Origin: Dicaeum eximium
Taxonomy: Eukaryota > Chordata > Aves > Passeriformes > Dicaeidae
DNA: 64,000 bases
Reading direction: 5' to 3'
Assembly: GCA_013396995.1 (NCBI GenBank)
Contig: VWZP01005794.1
Coordinates: forward strand, 1,437,355 to 1,501,354
This document shows, in pieces, positions 43,601 through 58,600 of this stretch. A model generated the notes under the pieces. That model saw only the letters and a list, made by a program, of their open reading frames with translations, searched no databases and was not told where the DNA came from. Numbering within the stretch: the first letter of the stretch is position 1; every line of letters starts with the position of its first letter. The position numbers and the translations under genes were made by a program.

Positions 43601-46600
43601 TGTACTTTCAGTGAGCACCACTGAGAAGTCTGGCCCTCTTTTTTTACACTGTCCCTTAGATATGTATAGCTGATAAGCCACGTTCCCCTGAGCCTTCTCT
43701 CCCCTAAGCTGAACAGCACCAACCCTCAGTCTCTCTTCAAATCAGAGGTGAGCCATGAAAAAAGTTTGTTTCTCTGAAGATATATTTAGGAAAAAGCAGA
43801 ATACACCAGAGAGGAGACCACACACACACACACACACACATACAGCAATGAGAAGTAAAAAAAGGAGCACTGAGTTTAGAGGAGAAGGCAGTGCAGAGGG
43901 AGTAGATACTCTGTGCAGCCTGTGGAGAGCACACACCAGAAAAGTGAGAAGGAAGAACAGAGTGAAACTGCTACATCCTAACTGCAAGGTCAACCCACCA
44001 CCCTAGCCTAAAATTAGAAACAATACCAATTATCAAGGCAATTATATTACAACACTTTAAATTCTCATATAATTGAATAAGAATCCCCCACATTTCTAGA
44101 TCAGAGATGCATGTGCTAGGAGAATGGTACAGAACTACTCTAACACTGACATGCTTTAGCTGAAGTGGATATAGAATGTTCCCTTTACAGTACAATTAAA
44201 TATATTCGGGTTCACAAATGTATTTACAACAGTTATTGTTACTTTAGACAGTATACTACTGTCCAGAAGGAGAGGTTTCTTGGACAAATTGAAAACTTCA
44301 TGACAACTTTTTCAAACCCTTTAAATGAGTTAAACTCGGTCACAGAGGTGAGCAGCTACAGTGTTATCATGATTAGCTGCAAAGCACGCTGGGTTTTAGC
44401 GGGGTGCATGGAGCTGGTGATGAAATAAGGTGGATCCTTGCTGTTCATGATGGAAGAGATACAGGACAGTCACTGAAAAATATATGCTGCTATAGAGAAA
44501 GAAATACTAAGGGAAGAGAAGAATGAAATGAAGAAACACTGAGTGAATGGCAAAAGTCCAGCTTCTCACCATCTGCATGAGAATAGACAAAACTGTAGAT
44601 ACTAAGCCAAGAGAACTCTGGGCCACTCCATTCTGGTAGGAGTTTACCATTCTTAAATGAATGGGTACCAACCTCCCTAAACAAGATTTCAGACCATAAA
44701 TTGGCCTGGATCAAACTCAAATTCCTGTGAATAAATTTAAAAAGGACAACAGAAGTAGACAGGAGAGACAACTGAAATAATGTAGTAACTGTAAGAATCC
44801 TAATTCTTGTGTTCTTTTTTAAAAAATCTTCTCAGTCTTTGCACTGTTTTTCTTGCTTTCATTTAGATTTGTTTTCTTTTTAATAAATGTAATGGAGTAC
44901 ATTGTAAATAGCTGAGTAACTCAGCTAATAAATGGGGTTGAACTTCAATAAAGCTGTATTATCTCTTCCCCTGACAGTCAAAAAGAGCAGATTCTGATTG
45001 CATCTACAGTACAACTGAAAAAGTATGTGTTTCCAACAAATAGAATCTTAAATGCCTCTCAGATGAGACAGACGAGTTTGTTCACTTAGGTCTAGCAAAA
45101 GAAAACAGTATAAAAGAAAAAAAAAATACATGAGCCTAACTAGGAACAGTTTGCTAATTCTTGTTTTTCCTCTGTTCCAATAATTATATTGCTATGTTAG
45201 TTAACTCACTTGAATGAATTCTGAGGTAGTGACTGAGGGAATTGCCATCTCTTTATTGTTTTAATAAGAATGAAATATCTAATTCCACACACACTGAGCC
45301 TGAAATTGCATCAGCTATCTCTGAAACATTATGATGCGCTAATCACCAAAGATAATTATTATTCTCAGAAACAACAGTTGTAATACAATAAGATTTTTAA
45401 TAAACCAACAGGTGGAGATAATAAAGGTACAATAGCTGAAGTTAAGTTCTTATTTAGTCCCAATGTTGTATCCTTAGAATAACTTTGCTGCCTGTAATTT
45501 CCTTTAGCCCATAAAAGACAAGACACAAAGAGCAAAAAGCATAGTACTTACACTGTTTTAATACTTTTCTAGTGAAAGATAACACTCAAGAAAAGCTTAG
45601 TAACCATTGCATTCTGAAGAAATGTTTGTGTTCTATTTCTTTGCATGTTCCATAGCAGACATAGCCACCAGATTCTTTCCAGATACTAAGCATTTTCTAA
45701 TTTGTTTTCGGTTTACATATTTAGAAATTGGCACTGTTATTAACATTTATAAATGAACCTACATAATTCCAGGTTTGAATATGACCAGGAATAACATTTG
45801 TAAATTAGTACCATTGAAATACTTTTTGTTCAAAGCCTCCACATAAAGGGCACTGAAGGATAGAGTATCCCAAAAAGTTTTCCTCAGTCCTTTAAGATCT
45901 TTCAGTATATCTTACATGATTTACCTCATGTCCTGCCTTTCACTTCTCTGTCAATTTGCATCTATGATTTGGTCAGAAGATATTCAGTCTGCCTCAGTGA
46001 TTCAAAAGAGAATGTTTCACAATATCATTAAATATCAGTATCTTAATGGTTCAGCATTGAGAAAGCATGTACCATACCAGTAGAAGTTATTTTGGGGCAT
46101 ATAACATAAAAAATCACTAAACTAGTGAACAGATTTTAGGTGCCTGATCAAGATACTGGTGGAACAGACCAAAGGTGAGATGTTAGCTCCATGTTCTACA
46201 ACAATAACCAAAAATTAGAGAGAATAAATTTAAAAATTGGTCAAAAATGGAAGGAGTAAAAAAAAGGTTAACTTCAGAGTGTTTTAACTTTAATTACACT
46301 ACTGGGATCTGGATAAAGAATTCAACTTGAGAATTTTAGATTGTGTTTTAAAATGGTTTTTCTTTTTCCTTTCCTAATATGTACATTTGATACAGATTTT
46401 CTGGTAATACAAACCTTTGCTTCATTTTCATCTCTCAAACATGTCAATTTACCCATAGCACACCAGGAATCAAACTCAGATGTCTTTGCAAAAAAAGCAA
46501 GCAGAATTAAATCTTACTTTATCCCTATTTTTTTTTTTTTTGTGAGGTAAGAAAAAACAGGTTTCACATCTCTCAGGTATTGCTAGGAAAAAAGAGAATT

Positions 46601-49600
46601 AATAGTGTTTTGAAACATAAATATTCAATTTCATAATGACCATTTATGAAAACCATATTAAAATGCACCTAATTCAGGCCAAACAGGCAACTGTGATTTA
46701 TTGATGCAATATAACTTTTGTGATACAAAGTTCACTTTGTATGTCTATAACCTGAATGCTGGTGATTGCAGTCTGAGAACTTCGAGGTAAAAATACTGAG
46801 AAGTCTAGGCTTCCCCAATACTCAGCCATAACAACAATATCAGAAATTCAAATAAAGGTGAGAATAAGTTCCTAAAAGACAGGCTTTTGAATTATATCCC
46901 AGTATTTTGAGGAGGGGTAAGACTCTTACCTCGGCAGTTGGGTAAAGGGCTGCTCCACTGCCCATTGCTCCGACACTGTGCTCGAGAAGCGCCCTGAAGT
47001 AAGTATCCAGTGTTGCAGGTAAAATTTACCACATCGTTTAAATTGAACTCACTGCCATTAGTCATTCCATGAGCTGGATTCCCAGGATGACCACATGTGA
47101 TTGCTGTTAGAAGAAGAATAGGCAGGTTAGCATCTAAGTGAAAGGTACTGATCCATGGAACCACTTGCAGGTTGGAGCTCTTTTGGCATTTTGGTTTTTG
47201 ACTCTGGGACTTTTTTTCCCCCTTCTGAATTTGTCTTTGACATTTATACAAGACATATAAGAAAAAGAATAGAATATATTTATTGAGAATTCTTAACTGT
47301 CAAGAGAAAAATCTTATTTTTTCAATAAAACTCTTAGAATCTACTTTTTACAATATGTTGAAAGTTGTAATAAATCTAAATATATATATGCACACATACA
47401 TATATATATGTGTGTGTATAATATATGCATTTTCACACATATCTGATATGTATTAGACCTTTAAAAATGCATTTAAAAATTCCTACTTATACAAAAAAAG
47501 GAAAATATTTTTTCTCACCAAGCTTAAACATGAAGTAGAGCCAAACAAATTTCATGCACTACTTCAGAACATTCTGGAGGCTCTGAAGCATTACAGTTTC
47601 AAAGATCTTGCATTGTTTTGCTGAAGTAGTGATTTTTTTAATCTGATTTTCTTATGACTATAAAGAAATAATTTTTGAGAGTAAATCTTTCCCATTATAT
47701 ATTATGTGTGTTGATTTTGCTAAAAGAGAACTTATAAAATCAGCCTATTACGGTCAAGCTCCAGTTTTCTATGTGACAAGATATTTAAATATTATAGAAA
47801 AAGATAGAAAAATCATAGATATGAACCATGTAAAATAAGAATGTACATATACACACATGCACAAACACAGAACTTCTCAGCTCTGTGCTAGCGATGCTTA
47901 TTGTACTCAAGTAAATAACCTATACACAGGTTTATTTTTTCTTTTGATTCTATTGTGCTGCTACTCACGAGGAGCTAAGCAGAAATCTTCTTATTTCCCA
48001 TTAACTCTCAATAAGCAGCAAGTGGAAAGACCTTTCAGAAAATACTTGGCTAAAGTGTGGTCCAACTGGTTATCCAGTAAAGAGATGGGGAATGACCTGT
48101 GTGTCACAAATTTTGCAAGACGAAGGAGGCTGACTTTTATATGAAACTAAGAATCTTAACTAGTCCTGGATGGAGAAATAGAAGTGCTTCTTTAGGTATT
48201 ATTTTTTAAGACTACAATGCCTGGTACTTTACAAATCTAAAAATCCTTTCAAAGTAAATTAAAAATATAAAAATATGTGATCTTCAGTAAAAATCTCACA
48301 AAATAAAGACCAATTTGGGAGAAATTTTCAGGGGCACAGCCCCTAATGTCATTGTAATTTCTCTGCCATTGTGCTGGATCTACCTGAGATGGATGTCTTA
48401 CAGTGCTGTGCTTTGTATCATTAGCTAGAAAGGTGTTAATAACACCCCACCATATTGCTACTGCTGAGCAGCACTGCACAGCATCACTGCTGTCTCCTCA
48501 GTATTCCACCTTCCCACCAGGCTGGGAAAGGATTACCATGTCTTGGCTTGCATTGGTAGGTCAGCTTGAAGCCAATTTGCAAAAATGGGCAGTCACCATC
48601 AGAAATGCACAGATGAACCCTAGTCTAGCTTTGTCCTCCAAGCAATAAAAATATACAAAGGAATTTTTTACTCTTGGTGAAAAAAATAGGGGAGAGGCTC
48701 AACAAGCCCATACTTGACATAACAACTATGCCTGGACATAGAGAAAGTGATCAGTGAAGTTACACAGTTGTAGCCTGCTATTCAAATCCCTCCAGTGTCT
48801 CTGCCATCCTGTTTCTGAAATAGAAATCAGGAGTTACTTAAAATATTAACAAGACCTTGCTAGGCTAGAAACTGGATCATAACAACTCTTGTAATTAATT
48901 GACAATACGTCCAATAAATACCTGATCTGAGCCCAAAAACTTTTGAACATCCAATCCACTCTTAATATTCAATTGTGTTCAAAACAATTGATTCAGTGAA
49001 AAATTAACTGTACTTACGGACACAAACAGGAGTTTGTCCAGACCACTTGTGGTCCTGTAGGCAAATTCGCACAGACGTACCAACGAGTCGAAAGCCAGGA
49101 TTACACTGGTAGACTACAGTATCACGATAACTGAAACCATCTCCACTAATATGACCATTTACAATTGGGTCTGGTGAGCCACAGTGACCAGCTACAATAA
49201 AAGAACAACCCATCAAAAATGTGTATTTTGATAAGACTTGCTAAAATTTACAGGAAAAATAACCCCAAAATTTCAACTTTCCTTTCAATAAACAATACAT
49301 TTTGAGTCAACTACTGCACTGTGCAGAACAAGTTCTCAGGTATAAAACCTACAGATGATATTTCTTCTACTTCTTTGAAGGAGAAAATAATGAATTAGAG
49401 AAACGAGAATTTTATTATAAAATAATAGTACAGGTTTGAGAGTTAAAGACCTCACACTTCTGTGGGGAAAAAGGCAACCTTACAAACTCACTTCACCATA
49501 ATAAAAAGTAGAAGTAGGGTATTTTTGTTGGTACTGAACAAATTGCAAAGCAATATAAAGAAGCGCTTACTATGATTTTGACATGAATATGAATTTCTAA

Positions 49601-52600
49601 GCATTTTCCAGATAGAAGACATGAACAGGAAGGAATGTCTGCCAGCAGTTTCCTTCTTATTTCAGCTGCTGTTAAAACATTACAGAATCCATTATTCCAG
49701 GATAATAGCAGTCTTGACAGTGTGGAAGCCAAGTAATGATTTAATTCATTGTGGATTCTTCATTCTGTTTGAAAACAGAGCTGCTGAGCAAAAAACTAAT
49801 TCTCTTTACTGATTAAGGAGAAGAAAAAAGGTTGTGGTTTTTTGTTTGCTTGTTTTGGTTTGGGTTTTTTTTGTGGTGACACTGATTAATTACTACTGCA
49901 GTAATTTCATCTGAAACATGTGCTAAGTCCTAATTTTGAGAGGTGAGGGCTGGGACCTTAGGCTCAAGACTGCAGCTACAATGAATTGTGTGTGTGTGTG
50001 ACCGCTTCTGTTTCATGCAGGCTGTATCCTTCAACAGCAACTTGTTTGTAAGCTTTCTTTGGGATTCAATCTCCTTTCTAATAAGGACCCTTTATTATGG
50101 TAGACATTATATTTCATTCACATCTAATGGCTCCTCTAAAACACTAGAAGGATAAAACGTACATCCCTTGATTAGGTTTTCATACATGCAGGATTGTTAT
50201 AAGAATCCTAATTGTAGGATTGCTGATGCCTCTAAGAAGACATTGTGGTATTGTTCTGCAAATTTAAGGAAGTATGAATGCAAGCTTTTCACTAGTTATG
50301 CAGCTACTTTTCCCCTTACAACTGAGAATATGGCAACAGAGGATATTGAAAGCATATTTTTCTCCTTGAAATGTGTCATGGAATAGTTTGTCTTATTGTT
50401 CTCAGTCCAAATTAATAATATGATCCCATTTACCCTTCTGTCTCCTCCAGTCTCACTTAGCCTCTCCTTATCTAAAAGATACTCTAGCCCCTGGCCCCTT
50501 AATGGGTCCCTCCCCTGAACTTGCTTCATTTTGCAATATCTCTTTTGTATGGTGGAGGACACAAAAACTACACACAATTTTCCACATGAGTGCTGAAGAG
50601 GAAATAATAACCATGACCTGGTGACTACACTGGTGCTCATACCCTCCATTCTGTGATATTTTTACTGCAAGGGCACACTTTTAACTCTTAGTCAGCCCCT
50701 CCACTCAGTCACCTGGGTGCTTTCTGTAAAGCTTGTTTTTACCAAGTCAGTTCCAAGAGTACTCACAAATGGCATTATTCAAGGCAAAGTGCAGGATTCT
50801 GTATTTGTCTGAGCCTCTTGTTGGCCTGTGCCTCCAGATTCTAAAGGTCCCTCTGCCTAGCAGTACTAGAATCCATACATCAGCTGTTCTCCCATCATTT
50901 TGTGTCTCCCATCAGCTGTGTCACCCTCAAACTTGCTGCAGCTGCATCCCAATTTGTTATCCAAGTGACGGACAGAGGCTGGATAGCATGGGCCTGCATA
51001 TTCACATCCTTAGTATCCACTGGCTCCTAGACACACTTGGAATCAAGAAACAATACCCCAAGAATTTGCTGGCTCAATTAGTTTTCCATCCATTTTGCAG
51101 TCTCCCCATCCTGTCCCTGTCTTCTCAATTTGGCTACAAGGATACAAGGAGAGACTGTTTCAAAAGTTTTGCTAAACCACAAAGTGAAAGAAATCTACTG
51201 CTGAAATCTACATCTCATGAGACAGTCACTGGAAAAGGCAGTAAGATTACCAAAGTTTGCTTTGGATTCTTCCATTCTGCCTGTTCCCAAATATTTTCTT
51301 ATTTTCCCTATGCCTAGAAATTAGTTCATAATACTTTTCCCCTAATTTTTTCCAGGGAGTGAGGTGAAATAGAAAGGAATACATTTGGTATTTTTTTTCA
51401 TTTTCTAGCTCTAAATAGTAGAGAATTGAAAAGTAGTAGCTGCACGGAAGACAAACACAGGACCACAGGGAATTTCAAGAAGAAAAATAGATGAAATGTG
51501 CCACCTGGCATAAAGGAAAATATTATGCATTTCTCTTAAATGGGGATTTTACAAGTTGCTGGACTTATTATGCGAGCCATTTCATTTACAGATCATTCCA
51601 CCTACGGTATTTTATGATTTTTCAGGGAATTTTGACTTATTTTAATTAACTATTGCAATATATCAAGAACTGAAAGACCACTGCAATGACACAAAATATA
51701 TGTAATTTTCCCATCAACTAAAATTAAAGAAAATTAAGAAGGTTGTGAGGGGATTTTTTTTAGTAAAGTATGCCCTCAAGAATTTAGAAAATTGTTCATG
51801 TGCATCAAGGTTGGTTCAGCAGTTTTATTCTATAATACCTGGAAAGCAAGATACAAATAAATCTATTTTATTTAAATAAGAATTTCAAATATAAGCCAAT
51901 ATCATAATATTATACTGCAATTTACCTATGAGTAATCAATTAAAGGATTAGATATTTTTACACAACCACAGTCTGCAGCAGCATATTTTCATAGTGATAA
52001 ATCTAAGGCATTATATATATCATATAATTCAAAGACAGATCAGAGTAGATTATATTTAATTTTAGATTTTAAGGATGTTCTTGACTTGTTTATGTGTAGT
52101 TTTCCACCTGAAAGCCATAAGAACACAGGGAAAAAATATCTTTTCAGGAAAACACACTGATCCATACTTAGGTGCCACTGATTTTGCAGATGGAGTTAGG
52201 CAAATTTAAATGCTTCCGATTTGCCCTATGCCCTATATGAACCTATGGTCAGCCATACACACAAAGCATGCATAAAAACACATAAGCTTTGTGCCTTAGA
52301 GTTGCAAATATTATTGGAAGGAAAAAAGAGAAAGAGACATTAATGGTGTGAGTAAGTGAGTGAAATTTAAAGAAATCATGCCTAACAATTCATATTTTTG
52401 CTTGTATAACTAATAAAAAATTACATGTAATGTTAACAAACTGAAGATTTAGGTCTTAAACTGAGCCTTAGACTCATTAACTACAGCCCCCGATTTTAGC
52501 TTTCTTTAGAGACAAATAATAAGGAACTGATAAACCCTTTCCTAAGATACAGAAATTAGTGTACTCATTTAACCTGAAATCATAAATTAATTCTACACAT

Positions 52601-55600
52601 ATCAGTGGGTAACATAAAGTTCATATTTTCATCTATAGAAGTCTTGAATTATATTCATGTAGGTACAGTTTAGATAAAAAGCATCTGAACTCATTATAAT
52701 TCCTTTGAAATGGAAAGGCTCATTCAGAGCTCCCTGGGTGTTTGCCTTCTGATTTTCACAGGCTTCAGGTAAGTCTTAAAGGCACTTCTGAAATAAATTT
52801 GGGACATTTTATCCTTGCAATTTAGGAATATTCAATTAGCAGTATTTGCATCATCTAGCTTAAATATGTAAGAATTTACCTTTCCTGAATTGCTCTCTGG
52901 AGGAGCCTACACAGTTCCATTGACCTTGGATTGTATTCTTAATTGCATCTAAATTAAGTGTCTGAAGAACATGGTGTTAATATACCTTATGTGAAAAAGT
53001 GTAAGAGAGATGGGAAGGGGCTTAGTAGCAGAAGTAAAATTTTCTGCAGCATGCATGGAGTAACTCAGATTTAGACTTTCAGACTCAAAGCTGTATAATA
53101 TTTTTAGCACTATAGAGCCTGATTTTGAAATAGCAAAGACTAAGTAGTGATTAACCTGCCAGCTCTAAATGTGATCTTTTTTGTCTGGTGAGGCAGATCC
53201 ATGCATTTAACAGTTCCAAGCATAGGGCTTCATTCAGCAATGAAGTCAATCAAATAAGAACTAAAGTCCATCTAAGTCTTTAGAAAAAGACTTGGGAAGT
53301 ATCATAAAGCAAGCAATGCTTTTACTACAGTAATAGTTCCTGCCAGCGGTCCTGTGCTGATTACAAGTGGGAATAGATCTAAAATAATTTAAAATGCAGA
53401 ATGTAGATAGTCAGGTGGGGAAAAAAAAGAGTTTTTAGCTATAAGGAGATAATAGTAATCTATGCCAATTTCAATGGGGATTTGTAAAAAACTGAATTAG
53501 ACAAAATCCAGCACCAAATTACTCCTGGAGAAGAAAAGGATAACTTCATATAAATGAAATTCAAGCTGCATATAGATACAGTCTTTCCTAAATATGAGAT
53601 CTAATAAATTTATTAACTGTTTCCCAAAGAGTTAAAATATTCACTAGGTATCGTTTCTAAACTGACTTTCAGAATAATGTGGTGTTGTTCTATATATGGA
53701 ATATATACATACCTACCTAAATATATATAAATATATGTAAGTCCTGTACTGAAAATTCTTCTCCATCTCTAGACTATTTGAATCTAAACTCATGACTATT
53801 ATAGACAGTTAATCTTCTGGGATGTTCAGTGTAAACATTATTTCTCAATAGTCAGAATAGAAGGAAAAAAACCTCTTTTCCAGCCTTTCATGGGCAAGAG
53901 TGATTTATAATACAGACAGAATCCATTGAGACTTGTGTATTGTTTAGTTTGAATATGTTGGCAGCCAAATTATCCCACATATAACCTTTCAAAAAAGAAA
54001 AGTAGTACATAAGTACTAAAGACTGTTATTATTGATCAGTTTACGAAGTGGTATTTCAGGTTATTCAAAATTAATGAATACTAATACATACCTTTATGCT
54101 TGAATTCATTACATGCAGGTGTCAGGCAATACCCTGACAATGAGTGGTGCAACACACTGGAAAAACCTACAGGGATAATAGCTCTTTTTTTTGCAATAGA
54201 GTTTGCATGTTCGGAAGAGAAGAAAGGGCTGGACAAAACCCTCTTACACACACAAGTTTTGGGCTGTTGGATCTTCACAGCTGCAGCTCCAACATATTTA
54301 AAGGTCAGTCAGCCTCAATCCAGGTTATCCAGGGATAACCTGACACCAGTAGATGTTTTTAGATACAAACGTTCTGTACACTTCCACTGTGGAACAGATG
54401 AACTTACACATGTGAAAAAGTAATGCTGAATCATAGCATTCCCCTAAGCAGCACCTCAGTGCAAATTTTTCCTAGGTAAAAGAAAGTTTATTTTACTTCT
54501 TTAAACTTCTTTATTTTACTGCTCTAAATATCAAAAGAAGTAGCAATTAGTGTACTCTGCTTATGCTTATATACTATGCTTATGCTATCCCATGCGTATT
54601 TCCTGCATTAAAATGACATCCTTCTTAATATAGCATATTTCAAATTGAACAATAAGGTGTGAAAATATATCAAGCCAGAGGAGTGTTCTTCATTTTCATA
54701 AAATTTGCCAGAAACAACTGCATCTTGCTGGGAAGTCTAATAATGAACTGACATTTAGAAGTTAGGTTAGTTCTGTGAGACAATGGTCACTACTTTTGAT
54801 CACTCCATGTCTTAAGACACAACATACTATAAAACTGTATTCAAAAAAAATTGAACTACAAAAATTCCTGTTACAAAATGAAGGAGTCAATCAGGAATAC
54901 ATAATGAAAGGTTATAAAATCTTAATTCTGTTCTGAATTACATGATTCTGTGCTTTTTTTTTTTTTTCTGATAATATTCTGTCCTTATTTTTTTTCTGCT
55001 GCAACCTAGTATCTGTGAGAAATCGAGATGTTAATGGTTGCTAATGAACAGTGCTAAGATCACTGTAGGATCCACTATGGCAAGCTATATAAAGAAGCCA
55101 CTGCTCATGTGCAGTCACCAAACCTCCCTTCCACACCAAATAAGCCTCTGCAAATTTCTGGAAATCTGGACATAAAGTTAAGCCACTAGATGGGAGCTTG
55201 AGATTAGATAAAGGTGGTTCTATTTCCCAATTATCTCGGGTCTAAGAAGCAAACAAGCCTGGGGAGAAGAATGTATCCATGAGGAAAGCCAACTAGCAGC
55301 TGTGCTAAAAATCAGCTCTGTCTGGGTCCAGCACAGGAAGGCCATAGCCCACAGACTCATTTCTGAGGCCTTCCACCTGGGGACTGCACATGATCCACAA
55401 TGTTGCAACAAATCCACCGTAAAACTCCCCCACCACCCAGGAGAGGTGCTTGGACATTACCATGTATACCTGAATATACAGGTAAGCATGGAGCACTGTG
55501 TGTTCTGCTAAAATGACATAGTGAGGCACCAGAGAATAAAGATGCTTTTTATGTGAGGTTGATCTCTGAAGAGGAAAGCAGAATTCCTCCTTTCCTAAGA

Positions 55601-58600
55601 GCAACTGAATACATAAAGGCAAGATGAAAATCTGCAAAATGAGGGCAGACAAAGCAAATAACAGATTCCAGAAATAAATATCCTGTTCACAACCAAGAAT
55701 AAACCCGCTGCTGAGGCTCAAATATTACTCAAAAAGAGAACCTTTTCCTTATGTCTGTATTAGGAGTGTGAATCATTATGAGTGAATCTGAAGGGAGCAA
55801 GAGTTGGGGTGAGAATTAATGTCCAAACTATATAAATCTCAGGGTTTGAAATAGTCCTGGTTTTGCTTCACTTTTGACTGACTCGTCTGCTCCCCCTGAT
55901 CGAATGGTCAATATGCTGAATACTCAATTGTAGTTGGAATGCATCAGGAATAGTCCTAATTGAAGATTATCTTGAAGCTCAATTTCATCACAGACCTTGG
56001 TCCACAAAGAAAAGCACTGTGAATGTAGGTGATTATTTGCATCACTTAAAAATCATACTGGTTTGAAAAGTATTACAACAACATGAAAGGTAATTTTATG
56101 TCTAATGAAATGATATATGCTAGTAGAATAGCACAAAATCATATTCAGTACATAATATTTCCATATTTAACATACCTTTATTTTTCATTGATTCGAAAAC
56201 ATTGCTTGACAAGAACTGAAATCCAGTCCTTGATACTTTTAAGACAAAACAAAACAAAACAAAGAACAGAAATTTAGGGGTTTTACCTAGGCATTGGGTT
56301 TCAGTACCACTCCAGAGACCATTTGCCAAGCACTCTCTCACATGAGAACCAACTAATGTGTATCCTGTGTTACAAGTGAATATTGCAGTAGCTCCATACA
56401 CTGTTAAGGTTCCAATCTTATTTCCATTTGGTGGAGATGGAAGACCGCCACAGGAGATAACTAGGAAATAAAAAAAAATAAACAGAACATGCTGAAATAT
56501 GAAAATGCTTTTCATAATTTTTTTGACTGGAAGACAATACGTCACCTCATGTTTTCTTAAAAGGTAAATGTAATAGGAATAAATATAAGAGTTATATTCC
56601 ATAGAAAGGACTTAAAATTATGCTTGGTGTCGCAATATGTTTTAAATCTAAAGATTCTTTGGGATGCCTGCATATCTTGACAGCAGACAATGCATATTTC
56701 TAGTTTTGAAACAAGGGAATTACATGAATTCCTGAGAAGGTTATAGTTATATTCCATGTGTACATATGCATGGCTACTCCTCAAAAACACTTACCCTGGC
56801 TGTTTTAAATGTTGTGTCAGTTTAAAGTATTATAAATATTTTTAAATTTAGTACTCTGAATTGTTATGAACTGTCTTTTTTCTTATTTCCCACTGTATTC
56901 ATAAGCATATAGCATATATGACTGCTGCTTGCTAAAACAATAAATCATCTGGTTTAGCCAAAGACTAGATTTCACCAATTATCACAGAAACTTTCTGTAG
57001 CATCAGCTGCAACTCACAGCTATTGCACACCACATGAAAAATTGTCTTTCAAGAATGTATCAAACTCTAATTAAAATCATTCTGTCATTTCTTTTGTTCC
57101 TGGAATAATATTGCAATTTAAGATGCAGACCAATGTCTTCAAGAGCTTCAACTATATTTATATGCTAATATAAATCATATGTTTATTTTAAATTTCATCT
57201 TGATCACAACTAAACTTCCTATTTGAAATCGCAAGGCCCCGCTCTTATATATTTTAAAATGTGAGCTACAGAAAACAACATGGAATTGGTTAGAATTTAG
57301 ATAAAATCAAGTACCAGCTACCATGCAGTTAGCTAATTCACTCATAATCAGAAAATACATGATCACAGTTTCTTATATACATAATGTGCCCAGAGATGAG
57401 TAAGAATCGTTTTGACTACAATCAAGTTACATTAATGTAATTTGTGGATTAGCCTAACATTATAATTTCTGATTTTAATGCTGAATATTAATTACATTTA
57501 TGTTTAAAAAATAAATCAAACTCTTTTTGAAGAGTTTGGCTCAATAGAATGAACAGTTCTAAACATATTATAAATGCTTTATTGTCTTTAATTACAGAGA
57601 TTACAGTTAAAAATACATAAACTACACGAGTAATGAGCTATGTTGTGATTTTTAGGCATCTGTTCAGCACATTTAAAAAAAACAACAACTTAATAATGAG
57701 ATTTTTCTTAATCCAGAATGACCTCTAATTTGAAGTTTTGCAATTCCTTTAGAGATACTATGGACAATTAGACATTGATAAATATAATCTAAACTCCTTA
57801 TCATCAGTGTTTCAATTAGCTTTCCTACTGCTTCAGGAAAGTAAACAACTAGAATGAATATATATATATATATATATATATATGTAAAATCTATCCTTAG
57901 TATGTGACTGACACAGAGAAAGTAAACAGTAGACTCCACAAAAATACTCTGCAGTGTGTTTCTGGATCTTAATGAGCTATGTCCAATGGAAATATTACTG
58001 AATATCTCTTGGGAGATGAAGTTTGCTACAATTAAATCCTAATCAGTTCTCTTGTAGAGAGCAAATTAATGTACCTTTCTTATAAATTAACTAATATCTC
58101 TTCAATCAGTAACTCTCTGTGTTTCTCGATCTAATCCTTTTCTTTTGGTTAACTGCATCTGATGTGGATCACCCAATTTTCTATGCACATAAAATTTCTG
58201 TAATTGTAGAGGGTGGGCAAAAACTAACTTTTGAAAGACTTGTCAGCAGCTGAACAGAAGCTGCATATTAGACAGCATATCAAAACTACATTTTTTTAAT
58301 CTGTGCACAAAAAGAAAGGAACACAGTTGCAGTTAACAGAATTTAAAAAATAACATTGTAAAAGAGAAAACGAAGTTTTGAAGAAATTTATTAAGACTTT
58401 GGCACAGTAAACCTTGAAATCTATATAATTCCACTGAGATTGCCAAGGTTCTCTAAAACTTTAAACATTCAAAGTCAGGATTAATGTCATTTATGGCATT
58501 TTTGCATGAATGTGCTTTAAAAGTTCATATGAATGTTTCTCCAAAAGTACAGTATTAATGCTTCACTCAAAGCAATATCATCTTCTAATCTAACACTAAT

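Larger units (their letters stand above)
35077..46929 (-). other. CSMD1: CSMD1 intron, 11.9 kb (largest complete intron in the window)
   Basis: Donor gtaaga and acceptor gtttgtcttacag. It holds CR1 remnants (35755-35800 and 43436-43745, both minus), a G/T-rich tract (38595-38731), an AT microsatellite (43371-43399), a CA microsatellite (43819-43840) and a T homopolymer (about 35471-35487). The open frames I examined have no recognisable product. Confidence 0.85.
47104..49017 (-). other. CSMD1: CSMD1 intron, 1.9 kb
   Basis: Donor gtaagt and acceptor cttctaacag. It contains a mixed AT/CA/GT microsatellite (47380-47420) and a stretch resembling an avian LTR remnant (48395-48540). Confidence 0.88.
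49192..56286 (-). other. CSMD1: CSMD1 intron, 7.1 kb
   Basis: Donor gtaaaa and acceptor ttattgtag. It includes a long CR1-like remnant (about 50430-51180), a G/T-rich tract (49829-49879), a short GT run (49985-49999) and an (AAAAC)n run beside the exon (56243-56264). A GC-richer patch at about 55200-55500 is unexplained. Confidence 0.87.

Noticed and set aside
47380..47420. Possible microRNA-like hairpin
   Set aside because: The fold comes from complementary CA and GT microsatellite units; such repeats fold without being RNA genes.
50733..51317. 194-codon plus-strand open reading frame, the longest in the window
   Set aside because: It lies over a reverse-oriented CR1-like remnant, has no recognisable domain, and its sequence is explained by the repeat.
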